Shown here piece by piece: positions 15,018 through 23,109 of a stretch of 53,025 nt of DNA (its first letter is position 1; every line of letters starts with the position of its first letter). Below the pieces are notes generated by a model that searched no databases, was not told the origin of the DNA, and saw nothing but the letters and a program-made list of their open reading frames with translations. The DNA is taken from positions 1 through 53,025 of the IMG/VR virus record IMGVR_UViG_3300036389_000008; one strand, written 5' to 3'. Made by a program: the position numbers and the translations under genes. This stretch comes from a virus.

Positions 15018-16890
15018 TCCAATAGTTAAAAAAGCGGACAAAAAAGGACTTCAGCAGGCAAAATTTGAGGACCAACGACACCGCTTGCACGCCGAGGCTG
15101 CCACTAGTGCGGCCTCGGCTTCGCCGTATTGGAAGAAATTCGTTGACGAGTTCATCAAAAAGACGGTAGTAGCGCCTGCCACCCAGGAACAGCTACTGCG
15201 TCAGATCGTCTTTCCGCTCGTATCGGTTGAAGTCGTCGACGAAATCATCGATGCGTCTTCAGCGGTGCATTATGCCCAGGATCGGAGCATTACCATCCGC
15301 ATGTCGGATGAAAAGTTACAGGCCAGTGCTGAACAGTATCTGGAAGAAATCGACCTGGCTAACTTTATTGCCCGAAACTGTCATAATGCACTGTTTTCGG
15401 CCCCTAACTCCTTAGTCATCGTTGATGCCCCAGCCGAACAAACTACCCCTTTCCCGGAACCGTACATCTATCTGGTCGCCAGCGACAAGGTAGAAAGCGC
15501 TGAATCTCTGGATTCACTCCGTGGGCCTGCCGATGCTGGTCTGCTGAACTTCGCGTTTTTCAAAACCGATAAGGATAAGCAGTTCGCGCTGTTCGATGGT
15601 GAAAATATTGGCATCTACACACGTGGTGTCAACGGGGAATGGGCTGAGGTGTTTAAGCCTGTTGCGCATAACCTGCCGTTCAATCCCGCCTGGAAAATGT
15701 GGGCCGATGTGGAGGACAATAACCCACTGGTGTCTAATTCGATGATTCGGCCGCAACTCGGTTCGTTTGATCGCTATGTGTTCTGGGACGGCGCTAAGGA
15801 AACAAACGATTTGTCGGCGGCTTTCCAGACCTTCTGGCATTTCAAAGGCAAAGATTGTGAGTACATCACCGAGGACAAGTTCAAATGTCAGAAGGGTATT
15901 ATTGAACGGCCAAATCCCAATCCCGGCCCGGGTGCTTTACCGATTCGTTCGGCCTGTCCGATTCGAGACCAGTGCGCAGCTCGTCAGGTAGGTGGCATTG
16001 GTGGACGGTTACCGATTCCGGTACCGACGACAAAAGATGGATTCGATATGCGGGAACCGGCTGGCTGGATCAAGGCCGCTGTCGATAACCTGAAATACGT
16101 TGAGGAAAAGGTCGAAAAGCTGAAAGCTAAACTGATCAAGTCAGCCACTGGCTACGAAGCTGGTCCTTCCAACAAACAAGCGCTGAATGAAGATCAGATC
16201 ATGGCCATTCTGGAGAAATCCCGGCAGGTTGGTCAGTACCTCGCTCAGCATTTTCAAACGCTTCACAAACGAGCCATCGACGCCATTCTCGGCATGCGCT
16301 ATGGTTCGTCTTATCTGGGTTGCAACGTCAACTACGGCCGTCGCTTTAATCTGCTGACCGGTGATCAGTTGATGGTTCTTTATGCATCAGCGAAAGAAGG
16401 TGGTCTCACCTGGCTGATGGAGGAAATTGAAGCCATGCTTCAAGATTACTACGCGCGTGCCGATCCGAATCGGCTGTTACGGTACCGCCTTATCGCGGAC
16501 CTCAACCCGTATCCGTTTATGGCCACGTCTGATCTGATTGAAGCAGACATTCACATTACCGATCAGCCAGGCTTCATGTTGTCAATCGCTCTACTTCGCT
16601 GGGTGCGTCAGTTCGAATGGGAAGAAAATGTTCCCATCGAGCGGTTCGGCATCACCATGGATTATGCAAAACGAGTACCCGAAATTTCAAAATCGCTTAG
16701 ACAGTATGTCAAAGACGCAAACTTCAAACCAATCGCCACCAGCGACGCCACCGGCAACGAATCAGGAGGCAACACCGAATCAAAATCAGGGGGAAAATCC
16801 GGTAGTTCATCAGGACGGACCGATTCAGGACGAAAGTCAGGAAACCGTACTGGAGGGAGTTCAGCCAAGCGAAAATCAGCCGACGCCTGA
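14998..16890 (+). CDS. Portal protein candidate with cysteine cluster
   Basis: 630 aa. Its position after TerL and before scaffold and capsid genes, its size, and its long helical region (WIKAAVDNLKYVEEKVEKL, about 358-376) fit a portal (DUF935/SPP1-like style), which forms the DNA channel at one capsid vertex. An insertion at 287-326 has four cysteines, C287-x9-C297-x22-C320-x5-C326, possibly a zinc site. The last 61 residues are Ser/Gly/Lys-rich and overlap the next gene; their Ser TCA and Gly GGA codons are unlike the rest, so that tail is probably overprinted. Confidence 0.7.
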   Translation: MPLNPNDPIVKKADKKGLQQAKFEDQRHRLHAEAATSAASASPYWKKFVDEFIKKTVVAPATQEQLLRQIVFPLVSVEVVDEIIDASSAVHYAQDRSITIRMSDEKLQASAEQYLEEIDLANFIARNCHNALFSAPNSLVIVDAPAEQTTPFPEPYIYLVASDKVESAESLDSLRGPADAGLLNFAFFKTDKDKQFALFDGENIGIYTRGVNGEWAEVFKPVAHNLPFNPAWKMWADVEDNNPLVSNSMIRPQLGSFDRYVFWDGAKETNDLSAAFQTFWHFKGKDCEYITEDKFKCQKGIIERPNPNPGPGALPIRSACPIRDQCAARQVGGIGGRLPIPVPTTKDGFDMREPAGWIKAAVDNLKYVEEKVEKLKAKLIKSATGYEAGPSNKQALNEDQIMAILEKSRQVGQYLAQHFQTLHKRAIDAILGMRYGSSYLGCNVNYGRRFNLLTGDQLMVLYASAKEGGLTWLMEEIEAMLQDYYARADPNRLLRYRLIADLNPYPFMATSDLIEADIHITDQPGFMLSIALLRWVRQFEWEENVPIERFGITMDYAKRVPEISKSLRQYVKDANFKPIATSDATGNESGGNTESKSGGKSGSSSGRTDSGRKSGNRTGGSSAKRKSADA

Positions 16891-17338
16891 GCCTAAAACC
16901 GTTATGATGACCCAGGATCAACTAGATCAACTGCTAGAAAGAACGCTGGCTAAAGGGCTGGAGATTGGAAAACAATCCGTGGCAACGTCTACGGACACCG
17001 TTACGCAGGCGACTGAAGGACCAGCGGCTGAGGCAACGCCGGTACAAGTTGATGACAGTGGGGCCATTTACGGCAATCTGGACAAAACGAAGGAATTTGA
17101 CCTGGCTAAGTTGATTCCGGGCCTGAAAGAGTTTCCGAAAGATAAAATCGTCATTGTCCTGCAGCAGTATTCAACGGACAAAGCCGGCGACGTAACCGAA
17201 ACCAAGAAACTCCGTAAAGCGCAGTTTATCGACATCGCCGATTTTATCGCTAATACCAAAAAAGACCCGGATACGGGCGATACGCTCTGGGACGTGATGC
17301 AGATCCGTTACACCGTCGTCAACGATCCCCGCAAATAA
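16706..17338 (+). CDS. Hypothetical head protein; N-terminus overlaps portal
   Basis: 210 aa from ATG 16706, overlapping the portal by 185 nt in another frame. ATG 16904, 13 nt after the portal stop, is an alternative that gives 144 aa. The overlapping part is Pro/Gln/Asn-rich (residues 1-64) and uses codons typical of the genome (CAG, CCG, ACG, GAA), supporting translation. After MMTQDQLDQLLERTLAKGL (67-85), a folded C-terminal domain follows (KEFDLAKLIPGLKEFPKDK). Could be a scaffold or capsid accessory. Confidence 0.55.
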   Translation: MSKTQTSNQSPPATPPATNQEATPNQNQGENPVVHQDGPIQDESQETVLEGVQPSENQPTPEPKTVMMTQDQLDQLLERTLAKGLEIGKQSVATSTDTVTQATEGPAAEATPVQVDDSGAIYGNLDKTKEFDLAKLIPGLKEFPKDKIVIVLQQYSTDKAGDVTETKKLRKAQFIDIADFIANTKKDPDTGDTLWDVMQIRYTVVNDPRK

Positions 17339-17373
17339 GCTTTTACCCGTAACAAATCAAGTATTTAACCTAT

Positions 17374-17423
17374 CTGGCCAGTTCACCGGCTGGCCAGAAC
17401 TAAACCAAACGTCTACCGGACGG
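17374..17423 (+). promoter_or_regulatory. Late leader element copy 2: hairpin then box
   Basis: CTGGCCAG (17374-17381), 8-nt loop, CTGGCCAG (17390-17397; the arm is self-complementary), then box CTACCGGACGG at 17413-17423, only 5 nt before ATG 17429. No TAnnTTTG promoter is visible, and no hairpin lies between the box and the ATG, unlike the other copies. Confidence 0.5.
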
Positions 17424-17428
17424 ACATT

Positions 17429-18355
17429 ATGGATATTACTTTAGAGAACATCACTGATCTTGAACTTCCTGCCGAACTTGAAACCGCTTTACTCGGCAAA
17501 TTAGAACCTAAAATCCCCACTTTCCTGACCGGAAAGAATTTTGTCGTTAAGCCTAAAGCCGATTACGACAATGAGTTCAATAACGCCGTAGCCGCAAAAA
17601 ACAAAGAGGCTATCGACGAAGAGGGAGCCCGGCTATATGGCAGCATCGACAACATTCTGAAGTTGCTCGGTATGCCTAAACCGGCCGGCGTTACCCGGAC
17701 TCGTGATCACGTACTCAACCTGGCTGCTGAGGGCAAGTTGCCCCTCACCAAAGAGCAGTTTGAGACGATGAAAAAGAAGCTGGAGGCTAAGGGAGCTACG
17801 GAAGCCCAGGCCAACGATGCGGTTGAAGACCTGAAAACTAAAATTGAGGAGATTGAGAATTCCGGAAATAAAAAAGATTCTGACAGTTTTACCAAGTCAG
17901 TGAACCGGGATATCAAACAATCGCTCAAAGATGCTCCGGTTCGGGTTGATCCTGATTTGAAGGAAGAGTCTGCCAAAACGGCCGCCAAAACCTCGGCGAT
18001 CAATGACATCAACGCCATCTTCAAAACCTATTATGAAGGTGTTGAAATTGAAGATACTGGCGAGATAGGTTACCGGAAAAAGGGTACAACGGCAATCCTG
18101 ATGAATGCTGAAGGCGAGCCGATGACGCCGATCGAGATCATCAAAAAGAATCACGGTATTTACCTGGCTCCGCAAAATCATCAGCAGACGGGTGGCGGCA
18201 CGAAAGGCGGCAATACAGGTGGCAAAAGTGAATCGCCTGCCGGTTTAACGTTAAAAGATATTTTGGTCGCAGCCGCTGAAAAAGGGCTTAAAACCAATAC
18301 ACCCGAATGGCGCACCTACGTCAATGCGGAGAAAAAAACTGCGGGAATTAAATAG
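17429..18355 (+). CDS. Scaffold-like protein before the capsid gene
   Basis: 308 aa, acidic and Lys-rich, with predicted coiled coil (FETMKKKLEAKGATEAQAND and neighbours, about 110-145). A Gly/Thr/Gln-rich linker (about 250-270) leads to a short C-terminal helical domain (LTLKDILVAAAEKGL). Length, composition and position directly before the major capsid candidate fit a scaffolding protein, but there is no family match I can name. It is preceded by a leader box and followed by another. Confidence 0.5.
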   Translation: MDITLENITDLELPAELETALLGKLEPKIPTFLTGKNFVVKPKADYDNEFNNAVAAKNKEAIDEEGARLYGSIDNILKLLGMPKPAGVTRTRDHVLNLAAEGKLPLTKEQFETMKKKLEAKGATEAQANDAVEDLKTKIEEIENSGNKKDSDSFTKSVNRDIKQSLKDAPVRVDPDLKEESAKTAAKTSAINDINAIFKTYYEGVEIEDTGEIGYRKKGTTAILMNAEGEPMTPIEIIKKNHGIYLAPQNHQQTGGGTKGGNTGGKSESPAGLTLKDILVAAAEKGLKTNTPEWRTYVNAEKKTAGIK

Positions 18356-18369
18356 CTCGCCATGTCTTA

Positions 18370-18465
18370 GGTCCGACCTCCTGCAGTAACGCGCAGCGGA
18401 CCCACAATACCGACTACCGGACGGAAGGGAAGTGCTGAGGTTTGTCTACTTTTTTTAACACAAAC
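18370..18465 (+). promoter_or_regulatory. Late leader element copy 3: hairpin, box, hairpin before the capsid gene
   Basis: GGTCCG (18370-18375) pairs with CGGACC (18397-18402), with inner CTGC/GCAG. The box CTACCGGACGG is at 18414-18424. Then GTTTGT (18440-18445) pairs with ACAAAC (18460-18465), ending 6 nt before ATG 18472. No U-tract follows the first hairpin, so it is not a classical terminator; it could be an RNA processing site. Confidence 0.55.
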
Positions 18466-18471
18466 GTAAGT

Positions 18472-19542
18472 ATGTCACTTAACGCTCTGTTATTGCCCGC
18501 TTTGCTGCTCAGTGTAGATACTGGCAAATTTGGTGCGTACGAAGGCCGGATCAGCCACTATGGTGCGCTGAACACCTTCGTCAATAACACCAATGAACTG
18601 TTCGGGGAGGATGCCATCGAGAAGATTCGGAACACGCCGTTTACGCGCGATGTCACGATTCCGATCCTCAACCGATACGATCACACGGTCCTGACGGTCC
18701 GTAGTTGTAATATTTCCGGTCCGGACATCAGCCCAACGCTGAAGAACCTGACCCGTGTCCACCTGGCCATCGATATGCAGGTCACCCCGGCCAAGTATCA
18801 GGATAATGCCGTTAGTGTACAGCGGGCGCTTCGTCATCAGTATATGAACGCCAAACGGGCGGTCTATACGATGCTAGATTCGATGGCCGCTACCACGCTG
18901 GATCTGAACAAGGATACGAGCACACTTTCCCAGGACACGAATCACCCGTTGTATACCCGCGTTGCCGGCGCTTATCAGATTCCGGCATCACGGCCTGAGG
19001 ATTTTTACCTCAACTTCGGCACGATCATGGAAGAACTGGATGTGCACGGTCCGTATTTCGACGTTGCTTCGACGATTGCGCTGGCGGATAAAATGAAACT
19101 GCGCAACCCGGGCGGTGGTACACAGCTGGATACGGCTGCCATTCTGCGCGAGTCAGGTATTGCCGAATTCGAGCATTCGAACCGGATTGCGCGGGGTAAC
19201 AACCGGACGGTGCACTACGTCGCTCCCCAAGGTTCGGTCGGCGTGCTTAATTTCATCGACTTCGACTATCAGGAAGGGCAGGCGCCTGAGCTTGGCTCAC
19301 CCGAAGATATCGACCAGTGGGATAAAGCGGGCAACCTATCCAATGTTGCCCTGTGGAGCCGCTGCAACGATGAGATTTATACCGGCTGGCAGTGGGGCGT
19401 TCTCCAAAAAATCGAGTGTCTAGCCGAACAACGCGTGTACAGCACCAAGCTATCGGCTGACTTCGCCTTCGCTACGGACTTTACGTCCGAAACCGGGGTA
19501 ACGCCAATTAAGCGTTTCGAGCTGGTTCAACAGCCCATCTAA
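18472..19542 (+). CDS. Major capsid protein candidate
   Basis: 356 aa from ATG 18472. A TTG at 18442 is open but lies inside the leader hairpin. Features: hydrophobic start MSLNALLLPALLLSVDTG, FTRDVTIPILNRYDH, and a central helix (QRALRHQYMNAKRAVYTML) resembling the spine helix of HK97-like folds. Position between the scaffold-like gene and the neck genes and a typical length support a capsid. A strong leader before it and a terminator after it fit high expression. The fold is inferred from context. Confidence 0.65.
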   Translation: MSLNALLLPALLLSVDTGKFGAYEGRISHYGALNTFVNNTNELFGEDAIEKIRNTPFTRDVTIPILNRYDHTVLTVRSCNISGPDISPTLKNLTRVHLAIDMQVTPAKYQDNAVSVQRALRHQYMNAKRAVYTMLDSMAATTLDLNKDTSTLSQDTNHPLYTRVAGAYQIPASRPEDFYLNFGTIMEELDVHGPYFDVASTIALADKMKLRNPGGGTQLDTAAILRESGIAEFEHSNRIARGNNRTVHYVAPQGSVGVLNFIDFDYQEGQAPELGSPEDIDQWDKAGNLSNVALWSRCNDEIYTGWQWGVLQKIECLAEQRVYSTKLSADFAFATDFTSETGVTPIKRFELVQQPI

Positions 19543-19549
19543 GTACATG

Positions 19550-19585
19550 GCAGGGGGCTAGCGCTCCCTGCTGTTTGGTTTTTTT
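19550..19585 (+). terminator. Terminator after the capsid gene
   Basis: GCAGGG (19550-19555), 10-nt loop, CCCTGC (19566-19571), followed by TGTTTGGTTTTTTT. It ends the capsid transcript and isolates the next gene. Confidence 0.75.
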
Positions 19586-19611
19586 CCATTCGTTATTTCC
19601 AAACTACAAAC

Positions 19612-19950
19612 ATGAAAGCATTTTTTGCCTTGGTAGTCTTAGTTGCTGCCCTTGTCTTTTCTCCGCCTGCAGCCCAGGCGCAAACGGCCGAGTATCCGAC
19701 GACGAATCGGATTGTGTACAGTACTAACGCGATTGAGTTGCAGGATTCGACAACCAAGTTTGTCGCTACCGTCAAAAAAGGAACGGTGCGCATCCTTACC
19801 CGCGGTACGGGTGTTGGTGCATCGGCCGCTATCATCGAGCCAACAACGAAGCTAATTCTATGGAAGGGGGCCGTTAACAAGATTCGAATTGTTGGTGTCG
19901 CGGCTAGTGATTCACTGAAGATTCTATCACTCAAAGCGACACCGTTCTAG
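19612..19950 (+). CDS. Secreted 112-aa protein, isolated cargo gene in the head region
   Basis: A clear Sec signal peptide (KAFFALVVLVAALVF, then AQA|QT, cleavage about residue 23) leaves a mature beta-rich domain of about 89 residues (KFVATVKKGTVRILTRG, then KLILWKGAVNKIRIVG). Terminators lie on both sides, at 19550 and 19981, so it is its own transcription unit among virion genes. Virion proteins do not need export, so this may be a lysogenic-conversion gene, for example one changing the cell envelope or blocking superinfection. No family recognised. Confidence 0.65.
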   Translation: MKAFFALVVLVAALVFSPPAAQAQTAEYPTTNRIVYSTNAIELQDSTTKFVATVKKGTVRILTRGTGVGASAAIIEPTTKLILWKGAVNKIRIVGVAASDSLKILSLKATPF

Positions 19951-19980
19951 CTAACAGCTTTTTAGATCGGATTAAAAGAC

Positions 19981-20009
19981 CCCACTGTCAGAAACGGCAG
20001 TGGGTTTTT
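19981..20009 (+). terminator. Terminator after the secreted cargo gene
   Basis: CCCACTG (19981-19987), 10-nt loop, CAGTGGG (19998-20004), then TTTTT. Confidence 0.85.
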
Positions 20010-20048
20010 GGGTGAAAAGCGATTCGTTTTACCATCTTTTTATCAGTC

Positions 20049-20282
20049 ATGACAGATAGTACACAGACATTCGGACAAAAGGCAGTTGGTTTAAAATTTA
20101 ACCCGTCAGGTAGCGACGCTGTCGGACAGTCTAAACAGGGATTTGCAGACCTCATCGATCAGATGAACGATTTACGGGCTAAATCCGAAAGTCAAGAGCA
20201 AAAACGATTAGCATCCGTTGCCATCACTCAGGCTCAAGATGCACAGATGTGGGCAACAAAAGCACTCACCTGGCAAGATTAG
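20049..20282 (+). CDS. Acb2/Vs.4-like cyclic-nucleotide sponge (anti-CBASS candidate)
   Basis: 77 aa. The layout KFNPSGSD (16-23), a helical middle (FADLIDQMNDLR) and a C-terminal helix RLASVAITQAQDAQMWATKA (53-72) ending in LTW fits the small helical-hairpin family that includes T4 Vs.4/Acb2. Acb2 proteins form hexamers that bind cyclic di- and tri-nucleotides and stop CBASS effectors from being activated. The family call is from remembered motif spacing, not a search. The gene is bounded by terminators at 19981 and 20310, so it is a cargo gene like its secreted neighbour. Confidence 0.65.
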   Translation: MTDSTQTFGQKAVGLKFNPSGSDAVGQSKQGFADLIDQMNDLRAKSESQEQKRLASVAITQAQDAQMWATKALTWQD

Positions 20283-20309
20283 GTTAAGGGTTAATAGGAT
20301 AGTTCAACA

Positions 20310-20340
20310 AAGCCCATTCCGGTGTTGGGATGGGCTTTTT
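20310..20340 (+). terminator. Terminator after the Acb2-like gene
   Basis: AGCCCATTCC (20311-20320) pairs with GGGATGGGCT, with a short GGTGTT-type loop, followed by TTTTT. The 13 nt after it lead to ATG 20353. Confidence 0.85.
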
Positions 20341-20352
20341 CTCTAAAACACA

Positions 20353-20607
20353 ATGGGACAAACAGTTAATGCAAACGATCTGATGATCGACAAAAAGGCT
20401 TTAGAAAAACAGGCCAAAGAAATCCGGCAGTATCTCTTTACTATTCGGCAGCAGGCATTGGCTCACGGTCGGCAACGCTTTTTTGAACTGGGCGAAATTG
20501 CCGAAATGGAAGTAACCGTTAAAGTAGCCGGAAAATCAATCAGGCTGGTCTACCGTTACGATGCACTAAATGATTCCATTTATCCAGTTGGACAAAGCTA
20601 TGCTTGA
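20353..20607 (+). CDS. Hypothetical protein (84 aa) before the neck gene
   Basis: Helical N-terminal half (KKALEKQAKEIRQYLFTIRQ), then a short beta segment (MEVTVKVAGKSIRLVYRYD). Overlaps the next gene's ATG by 8 nt. No family recognised. It may be a small head or neck component by position. Confidence 0.5.
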   Translation: MGQTVNANDLMIDKKALEKQAKEIRQYLFTIRQQALAHGRQRFFELGEIAEMEVTVKVAGKSIRLVYRYDALNDSIYPVGQSYA

Positions 20608-21883
20608 TACAAAAACACTGGCAACTGAACTTACCGGCCTGATTGGTCTGTATCCGGGCTTCTCAACCATTGGCCCGCTGCCTGCCGATTACCACCGGGC
20701 TCCGGTTGCCTTTCTGCAGGATGCCCATAAGCTGCTACGCTATGATATTCTGTCGGCCGTTGGGCCCAACCTGCCGGCCATCGTAGCGGAGCCATACACG
20801 GCTGAACGGACGTATGAGCTGTACGAGATCACTCAGAATACAGAAGGCCAGTTTTACGAAAGTAACGTGTCGGCGAATCAAGGGCACGACCTTACGGATT
20901 CGAACTACTGGCGCAAAACCACTCAGCTTTCAGCCTGGTACGGTCGTATCGAGCGGGGTGCTATCGGTAAGCTGATGCGTGAGCTGGTCGAATCACCACC
21001 GCCTGAACCCTTAATGCACCGGCAGGCGCTCTACAGTAAAGAATCGAATCTGGCGGGTGTTATTAATAAAAGCGGCTCGTTTCTGGCACAACGGCTCACT
21101 CTGTTAGCTCGCAATACGGCCATCAACATTGCCCGGTTGGGCATTCAGGTAAGTGGCCCGCTCGCCAATGTGCCGATGTACATTTTTCATTCGGATGATG
21201 CCGAGCCGGTTGCCATGGTGCGCTTAACGGGGAACACGTCAGGCCGCACAATCTGGGCCAATCCGAACGAGTATCTGTTTGAACGGCGCGAAGGATACTA
21301 CCTCATTGGTTATTTTGAATCAGACTTGCCAGCCGGTGTTTCCGCCGTTGGTGGCCAGCGGAATTTTCAGGTAACCGGCTGTAGCAACTGCAATCCAATC
21401 GACTACGAATTAGCCGTTGGCCGCTCTCCCTACGTGCATATCCAGCCGGTTTACGTGCCCAATCCATCGCAAACCGGCGTAATGAATTGGGCCGATGAAA
21501 TCGCTGTTGAAACCCAGACCTGGGGGATTAATATGCTCCTGGAGGCTGAATGCGATGTGACCCAGACGCTACTGGCTAACCGGAAAATAATGACGAACGC
21601 GCTTTTGTATACGATTGCCTGTGACGTATTGGAAGAGCTATCGACCAGCGACCGGGTAAATGCTGTAGCGAAAGACATGCGGGCGCAGGCCTACGTAGCG
21701 CTCTATGGCCAGCAGAATTCCAAAACTGATTTTGGTCTGACGACCAAGCGGGATAAGAAAATTAGCGAGTTGAAAGCGGTACTGGTAAGCATAGCACCCA
21801 ACTGCATACCTGCCGAAGAGGAAGAGCCGGAAGGACTCGAATTTGGATCCATGTTCGATGGCTACCCGGCGACGAATTGTTGA
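20600..21883 (+). CDS. Head-tail region structural protein (427 aa)
   Basis: Start ATG 20600; an earlier ATG at 20570 falls in the preceding gene. Contains a long domain with many Tyr and aromatic residues (YTAERTYELYEITQN), CSNC at about 265-268, and a helical C-terminal part (LLANRKIMTNALLYTIACDV). The acidic end overlaps the next gene by 26 nt. Its place after capsid genes and before tail-completion-type genes suggests a connector or adaptor role. No named family recognised. Confidence 0.5.
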   Translation: MLDTKTLATELTGLIGLYPGFSTIGPLPADYHRAPVAFLQDAHKLLRYDILSAVGPNLPAIVAEPYTAERTYELYEITQNTEGQFYESNVSANQGHDLTDSNYWRKTTQLSAWYGRIERGAIGKLMRELVESPPPEPLMHRQALYSKESNLAGVINKSGSFLAQRLTLLARNTAINIARLGIQVSGPLANVPMYIFHSDDAEPVAMVRLTGNTSGRTIWANPNEYLFERREGYYLIGYFESDLPAGVSAVGGQRNFQVTGCSNCNPIDYELAVGRSPYVHIQPVYVPNPSQTGVMNWADEIAVETQTWGINMLLEAECDVTQTLLANRKIMTNALLYTIACDVLEELSTSDRVNAVAKDMRAQAYVALYGQQNSKTDFGLTTKRDKKISELKAVLVSIAPNCIPAEEEEPEGLEFGSMFDGYPATNC

Positions 21884-22313
21884 CTCACGTGAGCTATTAG
21901 CTCCATTGTGGCTGATTAAGCTTGATCTGCTGTACCGGGTATTGGCTCACGTGCTGGAAGCTAACGCGGCTTTTATCGAAAACCTCAACCGGGCGCAGTT
22001 AGCCGCTGGCCTGAATGGGGATGGGTCGCCGATCAATCCACCCTACGTTCCGGCAACGGTCGCTAAAAAACGGGAAAAAGGCCAGCCGACCGACCGGGTT
22101 ACGCTCCACGATGAAGGCAGCTTTTACGCGTCGATTTTTACCGAAGTATTCACCAGCGCGTTCGATCTGAATTCGGATGACCCCAAAGCACCCGAGTTGA
22201 AAGCCAAATACGGCGACGGGATTTTGAGCTTAACTGAGGAATCGAAAGAGAAATTAATTGCCCACATTTTACCGCAGTTCGTTGCGGTACTAAAACGAGA
22301 AATCGGTTTATGA
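21858..22313 (+). CDS. Neck/tail completion candidate
   Basis: 151 aa from ATG 21858 (the upstream Met at 21843 adds five residues). Basic N-terminus (MATRRRIVDSRELL), then helices (LIKLDLLYRVLAHVLEANAA) and a C-terminal helix (ESKEKLIAHILPQFVAVLK). The TGA overlaps the next ATG (ATGA). Size and context fit HK97 gp10-like tail completion proteins, but no diagnostic motif is present. Confidence 0.4.
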   Translation: MATRRRIVDSRELLAPLWLIKLDLLYRVLAHVLEANAAFIENLNRAQLAAGLNGDGSPINPPYVPATVAKKREKGQPTDRVTLHDEGSFYASIFTEVFTSAFDLNSDDPKAPELKAKYGDGILSLTEESKEKLIAHILPQFVAVLKREIGL

Positions 22314-22849
22314 GCCAATCCCTGCAACCGCCAATTCAACTAAACAGCGCCCTGGATGGGGTCGATAAGGTTCTTTCCATCCTTCAGTATGCGCTGTATG
22401 GATTTACCGAAAACTCGCTGGGCCGGGTAAGGCCGCAACCCACTGAAAACGGTATCGAGCCGTGGGTTCAGCGATCGGCCGACGATCCGGAGTATTATCC
22501 GGCATACCCAAACGATCAGCTTGATTCGTTTTCCTGCCTTTACGCGCATGACGACGAAGCCTACGATGAAAATGGCATTTTTGGCACGCGCACGGTATCG
22601 ATCATCGTCTGGCTCAAACTGGAGAATAAACCATACACGGTAGCGAGTAAGAAAACAGACATGCTTAGAATTCTTCGTGAGCTGGATTGTGTGCTGGAGA
22701 TAAATGGGTCGAAAGATCAGACCACATCGGGTGCCCAGGGCATCTATCCGGGGTTCGATGTGTCCGGTTTTGATGGCCGTTATTTAACCTATCCCTACGG
22801 CGGTTTCCGCATGGAAATCGTCATTCACTTTGCTGACTTATGCTACTAA
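22310..22849 (+). CDS. Tail terminator-like protein (179 aa)
   Basis: Starts with a helical segment (LDGVDKVLSILQYALYGFTE), then a beta-rich body (TVSIIVWLKLENKPY) and ends in GGFRMEIVIHFADLCY. Overlaps both neighbours by a few nucleotides. Position between neck and tail chaperone genes fits a tail terminator; fold not proven. Confidence 0.4.
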   Translation: MSQSLQPPIQLNSALDGVDKVLSILQYALYGFTENSLGRVRPQPTENGIEPWVQRSADDPEYYPAYPNDQLDSFSCLYAHDDEAYDENGIFGTRTVSIIVWLKLENKPYTVASKKTDMLRILRELDCVLEINGSKDQTTSGAQGIYPGFDVSGFDGRYLTYPYGGFRMEIVIHFADLCY

Positions 22850-23109
22850 ACCTCATCATCACCGCGCTCATGGGCGCTACGGGCGTGATCCTGTTTGAAA
22901 AATGGGAGATCGATGACTACATGAACACCCACGGGATCTGGTGTAAATACTGGCCGGCTAATCCCTGTTTATTGTGCCGTGGTTACTGGTTTGGGTGGGT
23001 TACTTTTATCATCTTAACCTTAATACCGTACAGCATCTATGTTTTTGTGCCATTAGCGGCCATTCCGCTACAGATTTGGTTGTTCGGTTTTTTATCGAAA
23101 CGTCTATAA
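22840..23109 (+). CDS. Small membrane protein with CLLC motif
   Basis: 89 aa with three hydrophobic stretches (about 2-20, 50-68 and 70-86). A short charged segment holds the only soluble loop, followed by C-x6-CLLC-RGYWFGW. The paired cysteines could bind a metal. It overlaps the preceding and following genes (TAATG), so it belongs to the tail operon although it is membrane-bound. A role at the host membrane during infection or lysogeny is possible. Function unknown. Confidence 0.55.
   Translation: MLLNLIITALMGATGVILFEKWEIDDYMNTHGIWCKYWPANPCLLCRGYWFGWVTFIILTLIPYSIYVFVPLAAIPLQIWLFGFLSKRL

Noticed and set aside
18442-18471. TTG start for the capsid gene
   Set aside because: The TTG lies inside the leader hairpin, and an ATG in frame follows at 18472 at the expected distance from the stem.
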